Translations under genes and position numbers: made by a program
From: Rhodocollybia butyracea
Lineage: Eukaryota > Basidiomycota > Agaricomycetes > Agaricales > Omphalotaceae
Assembly (NCBI GenBank): GCA_015501585.1
Contig: JADNRY010000326.1
Location: 1-64,000 of the forward strand
Direction of reading: 5' to 3'
Length of the DNA stretch: 64,000 nt
In this document: positions 56,994-64,000 of the stretch, in pieces
Numbering within the stretch: the first letter of the stretch is position 1
Layout: each line of letters starts with the position of its first letter
Notes under the pieces: model-generated
What the model was told of the DNA's origin: nothing
The model's input: the letters and a program-made list of their open reading frames with translations, nothing else
Databases searched by the model: none

Positions 56994-58105
56994 TTATGCT
57001 TCTGAAGATTCCTCCTCGACAGGTTCAATAGTGTATTCACTCTCAGAATTTATTTCTTCATCATTGACGATGTCAATGACTAGAGTTTCATGAGAATCCA
57101 TATCTGGACTCTCTATATCTGAGTTGGTATCTTCCATCTCATGCGCATCTTCTCTCCTCGACGAGAGATAGTATTCATAGAGGGCAATATTGTCCTCAAT
57201 GCGTGTGACGGCCTTGACCATTGTTTTGAGATTGGCGTATTCAGGGACAAGACCCTGGTCCGTCAGTCAATCGAGAATATCAATGGGTAATCCACTGATA
57301 AATTGTTTGCGCATCAGATACGCATTTGGTTGCTGCTGCATCCTAGATGCCCAGCGTACCAGCTTTGAGTAATAATCTCGTACTCCACTAGTAGGGGAGT
57401 ACACAATGTCCTCAAACTGCTGTGCAGCTTGATGGATGGTAGATGCTTGAACGCACCTATCAAAGACTCCGATTACGGCGTCTTCAAAATTCCAGACCAG
57501 TTTGGTCCGGTGAGCACCAACGACTTCATCGTTGTACCAATCAAGGGCTTTGTCCTTTAAAAACATGCCCAAAAGCTGAAGGCGGGCAGCATCATAACCC
57601 GGCCCGCAATAACGGTTGGCTTTAAACCACCGAAGCAGTGACAGTAGCCACCGCTCAAAGACTTCCACATCCGGCATACCAAAGTATGCCTCTGGATTAG
57701 GAATCTTGATTGATTTCACTCCTTCCAACGGAGGGAGTGGAGTATTCACATACTCGCGTATTTGTTTTCGGTACACTTTGTGTACCGAGTGCTGCCAGCT
57801 TTTATGACGGTCATCGTCGTCTGTTTTGGCGCGGAGTTTAGCTACAGCGTGTCGCTGTTGCTTTTTGCTGAGTTTCTCAGCAGACTTGAACAATTGTTCA
57901 ATGCATGAATTGTCAGATGACGATGTGGATTCTGGATCAGAGTGATCCGAGTTAGATGGTTCATCATCCCAGGGAGTGCGTGCGCGGTGTCGTTTGTCGC
58001 CATTTCTCCCCCTTCCTACTCTGTTACTGGAATTGGAACTGCGATTTTTGTCTGGTGCTCTTTGAGCACTGGACGGTCCAGCATTATGCTTTGTTACCGG
58101 AGTCG
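56994..58105 (-). CDS. Retrotransposon Gag domain of Gypsy-type element
   Basis: Minus-strand frame in two stretches separated by one TGA (57264-57266). The first (from the region after the ORF1 stop at 58106, open through DDEPSNSDHSDPEST) reaches the retrotransposon-gag core: FERWLLSLLRWFKANRY, GMFLKDKALDWYNDEVVG, FEDAVIGVFDRCVQ, FEDIVYSPTSGVRDYYSKL, MRKQFISGLP. After the stop, LTDQGLVPEYANLKTMVKAV, then an acidic tail to 56994. The core matches the PF03732-type capsid region (family knowledge). The TGA sits in a conserved-looking stretch, so Gag is truncated in this copy unless read through. No zinc knuckle was seen. It is offset by -1 relative to ORF1. Confidence 0.7.
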
Positions 58106-59494
58106 TTAACTTTGGTATCGTACCTCATTTAGTACAAGAAGGTCGATGGGTAATCCATCTTCATTGAATCCCACCCACTGGTCGGGAAGTTTCGGATGAG
58201 CGCTTCCATATTTATGGATGCTCAAATTCCTTTTTTGCTGAGTCGCAACACGACTCGGCCAGTCTGACAGTACACCTGTCGGACGCTTTGGAGGTGGGAC
58301 CTTCCGTGCAGACTCAGCGACTATGCATGAGCCTTGGTTCAGAAAATTCTTATGATGCGTTGCATCATTTGACTTGATCTTTATCTCCGGCGGAGGTTTA
58401 GGTAGCTTCGTTGGATCACTAATATGTGATCTTCGAGGAGATTGTACCTGCTTGAGTTTGTATTGATTGAAGGCATTCATACGCCTCCGATCCATGGACA
58501 TAATAGTCAGTTCAGTATTACTGTCCGACATTTTTAGCAACTTAGTTGCTGCATTTGCTGCTTGTACAGCGGTAGTGTGAGATGCACTCCGTACAGACAG
58601 TAGTGCCAGTTGTGGTGTCGATGATATCACCGGCGGTACTGTGTGTTGTACAGTACCTACGTATATGGCTTGCGCCATAGGTATTGGATGACTGTTACAG
58701 TCATCGGGTGCAGACGCTGTAGATCTGACCCATTGTGTCAGTTCCTCCCGTTGCGCTGGTGTTGATGGAAGTGCTCGTGGTCCTCTTGGAGCCGGCGATG
58801 CTCTTCCGGTGGTGGGAATAAGTCTCACCCGAGGCATATAGCCAATAGGACTCGATGAGTCCATTGGCACTGTACTAGTAGTATGTCCCCTAGGAACATA
58901 CGGTGTCTCTACCGGATCCATAGGATCGCGGTGCCCATAGTTAGCACTAGGAATATATCCTTGTGCACTCGTATGATCAGCTTGGACATGTTGTCGTCCA
59001 ATCTTAGCCTGTACGCGATGTGATCGCCAAGGCTCAACTGCATGATGTTCAGCCTGAACGTCGTCATTTGATGTGGACCGTTTCATAGTCCGCAATAACT
59101 CAGGTGTGGCCAACACATGTCGGGCCACAGGCATAGCAATACGCATATTACTACCAACAGGTTTTGAAGAAGATACTTCTTCATCCTTATCGAAGTGTTT
59201 TTGGACTATTTGGTCCAACTCACTTACAATCACATCAAAGGTTCGCTTATGATCCTTTTGTGTTGCTTGAACTGTCTCATTCAGTTCTTTCATTCTAGAA
59301 ATAATGTCAGCTATGCTGACTATCTCATCGTTCTTTTGAACACTTGAAGCGCTCAAGCTTTCAGGTAATGCCTGTGCCTTTACGGACCTGGCAACAGGCA
59401 GTATGGTTGGTGACGTGGCACCAGTAATGGCAGCGCGATTGCTCGCACTTGCTTGCGACTTCTCTGATGGACTTAAAGAGGTCATTGAGAACAC
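58106..59494 (-). CDS. First ORF of Gypsy-type element (Ser/Pro-rich, gag-like)
   Basis: 462 codons starting near the LTR leader, homologous to the ORF at 172-1644 (EKSQASASNR, TSP, IAMPVARHVLATPELL, RASPAPRGPRALP). Mostly disordered composition with one helical part (IADIISRMKELNETVQATQKD). Ends LVLNEVRYQS at 58106; the Gag frame starts just after a TGA about 20 nt upstream of this stop, in the -1 frame. It may be the N-terminal part of a Gag polyprotein made by frameshifting, or separate by mutation. Confidence 0.65.
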   Translation of the reverse strand: MFSMTSLSPSEKSQASASNRAAITGATSPTILPVARSVKAQALPESLSASSVQKNDEIVSIADIISRMKELNETVQATQKDHKRTFDVIVSELDQIVQKHFDKDEEVSSSKPVGSNMRIAMPVARHVLATPELLRTMKRSTSNDDVQAEHHAVEPWRSHRVQAKIGRQHVQADHTSAQGYIPSANYGHRDPMDPVETPYVPRGHTTSTVPMDSSSPIGYMPRVRLIPTTGRASPAPRGPRALPSTPAQREELTQWVRSTASAPDDCNSHPIPMAQAIYVGTVQHTVPPVISSTPQLALLSVRSASHTTAVQAANAATKLLKMSDSNTELTIMSMDRRRMNAFNQYKLKQVQSPRRSHISDPTKLPKPPPEIKIKSNDATHHKNFLNQGSCIVAESARKVPPPKRPTGVLSDWPSRVATQQKRNLSIHKYGSAHPKLPDQWVGFNEDGLPIDLLVLNEVRYQS

Positions 59495-59671
59495 ATTAGT
59501 TCTCTTTTGGGGTTTTTAATTGCTTGGCAATCGTGATAGCGGGTCAGAATAGTGATGGCTTCTAAAAGAAGCAAGTTTTGTATGCGTAGTATACGGAACA
59601 CATTGAATTGAGTACTTAGATACTGAATTCTTAAGAACACTAGTAATATTATTACTTGATGTTCAAAAAAG

Positions 59672-59937
59672 TGTAACACCCTTAGGGTGGTCGTCCTTAA
59701 TTCACACGAGAGAACACGACAAGGCTTTGCAATGTGTGTACTACAGGTGTAAAAAGAACTACAGTACGTAAGCGCTAGACGTGAGTTTTATACTATGCAT
59801 GACTTAATAGATAAGATTGGCTATTAAATAGGCCGTTATCACTAGATAACGGCGATGTGTGATTAGATGGAGCGCTATCACTTATTGATAGCGCCAGCAG
59901 GTCAGGACTAATTCCATAAGACGGCGGGGGCGTTACA
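59672..59937 (-). repeat. 5' LTR of Gypsy-type element
   Basis: 266 bp, two differences from the 3' LTR (c/t near position 11 and near position 256). Followed by target duplication ttggc. Confidence 0.9.
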
Positions 59938-59996
59938 TTGGCACTCAAAATGACTCAGAATGACTAGCCCTGCTGATCATATGACTATGACTTGCC

Positions 59997-60728
59997 GGAA
60001 CATGCGGGTATATTCAAATGACTTACATTGAGTCATTGAGGCTGTACTTATTTAGAATGGCTTACTCATGCAAACCATGGTTTGCCTTGAGGCTAACACA
60101 TGTACTATATATTTAATTACTTAATGATTTCCCATGTAAAAGACTATAAAAGGGGGGGAATCACCCATACACCCTTTTTCTTTAGTCTCTATATTTTGTA
60201 ACCCAGTACCTACAAGAATTACACTTGTTACCTTGATTCTTTGTGTAAACAACACCTGAGGAATTATCAACTGAGTAAATACAGCAAGACTCACTTTAAT
60301 ATCAAGGATATTGAAGGTACGTATTCCCGACACTTATTGTCACCAATACCCGTATAGTGCACACCAACTCTATACAAAAATACCTCCAAAACACCGTAAC
60401 GCTTAGGTTCTTGTAAGCATTATCTACCGAGCAGCCCCCGAATCTGTTAGATCGGAAGTATTAGTTAAATACAACTGGTTAATAAGCCTCTTTGTTCGAG
60501 ACTTGACACATTGTCACATTGAATGTTGTTGTTGAACAGCCGATTTTGTCATGATTTTGTCAAGGGTGTCCGAAAAAAATATTATATTACACGATGCCGA
60601 AAAATATTTTAAGGCTCCTGGCGGGCCAACCAACTACCCACGTGATCGCAGATTTGCCTTATATAGTAACATCTTATCTATGATGTGTCATGTCATTACA
60701 AATCATGATAAGATATGAACAACATCTC
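59997..60728. mobile_element. Insert of about 0.73 kb absent from unit 1 (possible solo LTR)
   Basis: Unit 1 reads gacttgccctgctagtacc (about 26552) where unit 2 reads gacttgcc, then 0.73 kb, then cctgctagtacc. Within the insert, actataaaaggg (about 60148) is a TATA-like box followed by a pyrimidine-rich start region, like an LTR promoter. The ends are not inverted and the target duplication is unclear, so the type is unresolved; a deletion in unit 1 is the alternative. Confidence 0.5.
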
Positions 60729-61216
60729 CTGCTAGTACCTATCTAATAGTATCTATATAGTGTGTACAGCTCAATCCTGCAACTGTAATCACGAATCCTT
60801 ATGATTGTGGTGAATAGTGCTTGTGCATCCACTTAGAAGTTAGAACCTTCTGAATCATGGAAATATGGGGGTAAAAAAAATATTTTAGTGGGCTCCCAGC
60901 ACCAACCAACTGGGGGTTGTAACGGACCGCAACCCCCGTGCCCCCTTGGATTTTCTATAGCTAGACTGCCCGGTTTACCGCAAGTTTGCACTATTCCACC
61001 AAGAACCTCCTTAATCGTCAGATTGACTATAAGGAGGAATAGTGAAAATTCATCCAGCCCACATCCACAGAGTCCACTCTAAACTTGGGGAAGATACCAA
61101 TTGTAATGTTGTGCTTGTGTTAGTCTAATCTGGTAAGTCATTGTTGCTAGACACCAGCGCTTGAGGGGTATTATTTGAAGAATCTGATTGTGTTGGGGGC
61201 CCACTACTTGATTTAC
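60729..61216. other. End of unit 2
   Basis: Matches 26560-27047 with few changes; no supportable gene. The homology stops at gcccactacttgattta. Confidence 0.5.
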
Positions 61217-63005
61217 AATCTCCTGGGGCGGCAAAGCCAGATTATGACTTCCTGCCACCTAGCAGAAGTCTGAAGGAGTATTCAAGTTCAGAGGTATACT
61301 GTTTGGTGACGCAAAATTTTGATGTCACAGCTGCACCGAGGGAATATCTTGAGGCAGCGAAGCCAAATCCTGAGGTCCCACATGCCCAGAAAGAATATCC
61401 CAATCTCGCGGCATGCTATTTGGCAAAACCAAGTATTTACAGAAGCCCTTCAAGACCCCTGAGGCAGTGGTCTCCATTTATGAAATCCAGTCAAACATGG
61501 AAACACTGAATCCGGCGATGTACTAAACATGGCGGACAGCAACAGACTACAATATGCACTCATTGGAATCGGTAGGGGTCGTGGGTCCTGCGGTGTCATG
61601 GGCATCTCTGAACGTCTCCTCCGCTGCTTCTCTTTCTCCCGCCTCAACCTCCCCCCGGAAAGGTATTTCCCAGTCGGCCTGGGCGAGCTGCTCTCCTCCT
61701 GATATTTACTGTATGCTGTGTCCTGAACACATTACTCTCTGGGATGATCATCAACGGCAGCACGAGTTTGTTCTCCTCCTTGCTATGTGTGCTGTTCCTG
61801 GACCTGTTAATTTCTAGGATAATGTTCAACGGAGGCATGCCTTTCCTTTTTGAGGAACCAGGCAAGGTTGATTGTGAGAGGGGATGAGAAGCTGTTTCCA
61901 CATCGGTATTAAGGTGAGGATTCAGTTGACATTACAGATCTCCTTTCAGGGGCATGGTACTAATATGCTTAGCGGGAAAAAGACCGCCTCACTCCAACGC
62001 CCCCGGGGTACGTCCCTAGCCATTTCAGTAGGTCAGGCGTGTTGCTCTGCAATGGGGCCGGTGTATTACAATGGGATTATTGTCCAGATACCATCCCACA
62101 ACCATCTTTGTAAATTGTGTTGGGAACAATAAGGACGTCGGGGAGTCTGCAGTTGATGTGCTCTGGGGTATGGGGACCACTGCCAGTGTGAATCGTTTGG
62201 ACACCGGGGAAAGCATGGATGTGCCTTTCTGTATAGCCGCTGGACGTCTTCTTCAACTGGGGTGGGGGGTAACTGTTTAGTGATGAGTGATGATTGGAGG
62301 AAACGGAGGGCGGGTTGTCTGGGTACCAGGAGAGGTTGCAGTGATGACTGTATGTTCATTAGTACTGTGGGTATAAGAAGAGATTACACTCCATCCATTC
62401 TGGTCTTCCTTGTGAGTGAACAGACATGGAAGTGTAGCGGGTATTTTGTTTCATAATTTACAATGATAATGGTCAATACAAACCCTATGAGGCCCACTAG
62501 GACACCAAGAACCGTTCTGAGAACAGCTGGGCCGTTGGACAACACTGCTTGTATGGCAATAGACATTGAAGGGCCAGCTGCAGACGAAGAGGTTGGTGTT
62601 GGTATAATAGACGTATACAGTATTATCAGGTGTAAATCTAAACCACCTGCTTGTATGGCAATTTCTCAGACGAGGTTTTCCTTTGGTCAGATGGTATGGG
62701 TCCTCGTATCATAGTGTATCAAAGCTTTCCTGTCGCTGTTATGTCATAAATAAACATGTTCTACTACTCATTGTGCATGGCCATTAATGCAAATTACTGT
62801 TATCATTACTATGAGTAGTAATGCCATATGGAGCGTATAGGGATAGTATGTTGTGGGAGGTATGGGTATGGGAGGTGTGGGAGGTCAAAAAATACCAGTG
62901 TGGGTTTACGCATGTACCTTGTAGCCACACGCCAGTTTGTGGGAAGTGGGAGGGTGTGGGTCTCGTAGGCCTATGCCCTCCCACAGGGTTGTGAAACTGC
63001 TGATG
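61217..63005. other. Unique region with unidentified small frames
   Basis: Candidate coding pieces: plus strand from ATG at 61529 (MADSNRLQYALIGIGRGRG, then ERLLRCFSFSRLNLPPERYF, stop at about 61702), and minus strand 62384-62566, which has a membrane-like segment (AVLRTVLGVLVGLIGFVLTIIIV). Neither belongs to a family I recognise, and no second copy exists in the window. 62750-63005 is repetitive gtatgggaggtgtggg-type sequence with no gene. Confidence 0.35.
62384..62566 (-). CDS. Possible small single-pass membrane protein fragment
   Basis: A frame of about 60 residues with the hydrophobic run TVLGVLVGLIGFVLTIIIV preceded by Ser/Ala-rich sequence and followed by basic residues. It could be the membrane anchor exon of a larger protein, since the frame is open a little further upstream. 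No family assigned. Confidence 0.25.
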   Translation of the reverse strand: MSIAIQAVLSNGPAVLRTVLGVLVGLIGFVLTIIIVNYETKYPLHFHVCSLTRKTRMDGV

Positions 63006-63315
63006 TCATTGGCCTATTTTGGGAAGCGCTCTGAACTGGAATAGCTCACAGCTTTTATTGAAACATGTGGAGGAAGTGAGGACGGCCGTCCTTAGGTTTT
63101 TTAATCCTCCACAGCCTGTCTCTGAGGACAACTCAAATGAATACACTGTGGTATTCACTCCCAATGCATCCGGAGCTCTCAAGTTCATGGGGGAAGCATA
63201 TCAATTAACAAGAGGTAAGTATATCTGCTACTGTTGAATGAGAAATTATCGGGGCAAACTTGGCCCATGTAAGATTAGGACAAGATTTCTATTTTTGTAT
63301 CAATTCTTATCTAAC
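63006..63315 (+). pseudogene. Class-V aminotransferase / sulfurase-like gene, fragment copy 3
   Basis: Matches 43073-43385 of copy 2, including the exon [19 protein letters not shown] and FTPNASGAL and the enlarged intron that copy 1 lacks, so it derives from the copy 2 lineage. It begins abruptly at tcattggcc and is cut at 63315 by the poly(T) start of a LINE. Confidence 0.8.
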
Positions 63316-64000
63316 TTTTTTTTTTTTTTTCGTGGAACATTGCCTGAAACCAGCAACTCTCGTCGCTCTAGTCTCTTGGCACCATCGAGTGGACTCACAT
63401 TGTCGTCCCCTCTCCTGCCGTTAAGTTTGCAGGGTACGGGACCGAGCGACTTTTTAAGATTTTAACCACCCGAGGGAATGCGTTACGCACTCGCCAGGTA
63501 GGCGGTGTGTGGGACTCCGGGCAGGCTTTCTCCTTCTAACCGCTCTCCTGTTTTTTGTTAGTAAATAAATCATAATTCCATCTACCTTGCATAAACCCCC
63601 GCCGCCCTTGTGCCTGCCCGTTTACACCACTAAAACCCCGGGCCTGGCCAGTAAGTTTTGGTCAGGACTAAGATCTTCTCGGACTATGTGTGTCCAAGTT
63701 GATCTCACTACGCCTTTGGATAGTTTCCGCCGGCCGAATTTGCTTGATGTGAGGAGGGTGTCCAGCTGGTATCGGCTTTCCAGTGTTCGACGCCATCTGT
63801 TTTTGATTTCTCGTTTTGATGGGGGAGTTTCCCCATTTATGACCCTTTTGTTTCTCATTTTCCAGATTAGATAGGCACTTTCTGATACCAGGATTCGGTA
63901 TAAGCGGGACTCACCAGGCAGGGTCTTCCCATCCGCATCGTAAAGGTTCGTTGTGCCGCAGCCCATCATTATTCCAAAGGTGGGCTCTATCCACTCAGTG
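63316..64000 (-). mobile_element. Non-LTR retrotransposon (LINE) 3' end, runs off window
   Basis: On the minus strand the element ends in a 15-nt poly(A) (T15 at 63316-63330) directly joined to interrupted sulfurase-gene intron sequence. About 0.29 kb of 3' untranslated region separates the tail from the C-terminal coding region (63622-63969). The rest is beyond the right edge, so target duplication and length cannot be seen. Confidence 0.75.
63622..63969 (-). CDS. LINE ORF2 C-terminal region
   Basis: The frame reads SRLYRILVSESAYLIWKMRN, RVINGETPPSKREIKNRW, LTSSKFGRRKL and a stop after ARPGVLVV. I recognise this as the tail after the RNase H domain of Agaricomycete LINE ORF2 proteins (typically ILISE.A.LIWKLR.ER followed by a helical part with W...R). 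Catalytic domains lie outside the window. The listed Met is internal; the true protein continues to the right. Confidence 0.65.
   Translation of the reverse strand: MMGCGTTNLYDADGKTLPGESRLYRILVSESAYLIWKMRNKRVINGETPPSKREIKNRWRRTLESRYQLDTLLTSSKFGRRKLSKGVVRSTWTHIVREDLSPDQNLLARPGVLVV

Larger units (their letters stand above)
55051..59937 (-). mobile_element. Gypsy-type retrotransposon with gag and protease only
   Basis: 4887-bp element on the minus strand. LTRs of 266 bp at 55051-55316 and 59672-59937 differ at two positions by eye (both C/T). Target duplication ttggc at 55046-55050 and 59938-59942; the empty site attacttggcactcaaaatgac survives in unit 1 at about 26502-26520, so insertion followed the segmental duplication. 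The polypurine tract gtgggggaggg lies next to the 3' LTR (55317-55327 region). Order 5' to 3': a Ser/Pro-rich ORF, Gag, an acidic segment, an aspartic protease. No reverse transcriptase, RNase H or integrase can be read in the remaining space, so it needs a helper element. Confidence 0.9.
42945..61216 (+). repeat. Segmental duplication, unit 2
   Basis: Collinear with 13363-27047. Extra material relative to unit 1: an intron expansion at about 43310-43610, the Gypsy-type element at 55051-59937 and the insert at 59997-60728. Missing relative to unit 1: 16861-17696 and the two MITE-like elements. The left border lies inside the second exon of the sulfurase-like gene. Confidence 0.9.

Noticed and set aside
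55051..59937. Complete autonomous Gypsy element
   Set aside because: All six frames of the interior were considered; no reverse transcriptase YxDD, RNase H or integrase motif fits in the available space.
63587..63874. Plus-strand 95-codon frame
   Set aside because: Antisense to the LINE ORF2 tail, which has family motifs and a correctly placed poly(A).

Overview
The window looks like nuclear DNA of a filamentous basidiomycete, probably an Agaricomycete. Genes are split by many short GT-AG introns. Two NACHT-WD40 STAND receptors carry near-identical 43-residue WD repeats and a C-terminal region that I know from Agaricomycetes. There is a Plavaka (CACTA-like) transposon with subterminal repeats, Copia, Gypsy and LINE pieces, and pseudogenes that decay by single-base indels. 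I see no bacterial operons, rRNA, tRNA or CRISPR.

Layout. 1-2057: end of a Ty3/Gypsy-type element on the minus strand (gag-like ORF plus LTR). 2058-4590: no gene. 4594-5317: relic of an aminoglycoside-phosphotransferase-like (APH) gene. 5600-9660: a degenerate dispersed module (called R here), split by a 2.2-kb short-TIR element at 5900-8120. 10118-10978 (-): intact thiol/thiopurine methyltransferase-like gene. 13006-15240 (+): class-V aminotransferase / molybdenum-cofactor-sulfurase-like gene.

A segmental duplication dominates the rest. Unit 1 (13363-27047) and unit 2 (42945-61216) each hold, in order: the sulfurase-like gene, a convergent small membrane-protein gene, module R, a hypothetical region, a C2-like/NACHT/WD40 receptor, and an APH-like tail. 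Unit 2 lacks the first sulfurase exons, and a third sulfurase fragment (63006-63315) begins again near the right edge, where a LINE tail interrupts it. NLR1 (20428-25870) is a clear pseudogene. NLR2 (48627-54412) is intact through the N-terminus and NACHT, with three 1-nt indels in its WD40 array.

The two units are separated by another R module (27.1-42.9 kb) that has been invaded repeatedly: first by a second copy of the short-TIR element (27888-37949), then by an 8.27-kb Plavaka element inside that copy (28416-36689), and separately by a 1.8-kb Copia-type gag-only retrotransposon (39456-41244). Unit 2 also took a 4.9-kb Gypsy-type element carrying gag and protease only (55051-59937), whose empty site is preserved in unit 1.

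The most interesting signals are the mosaic divergence of the duplicated receptor pair, the homogenised WD40 arrays with a few hypervariable positions, and two independent retrotransposons that lack reverse transcriptase yet have identical or nearly identical LTRs. Boundaries were read by eye from LTRs, TIRs, target duplications and comparison of paralogous empty sites. Names above domain level are recognised from family motifs, not from searches.
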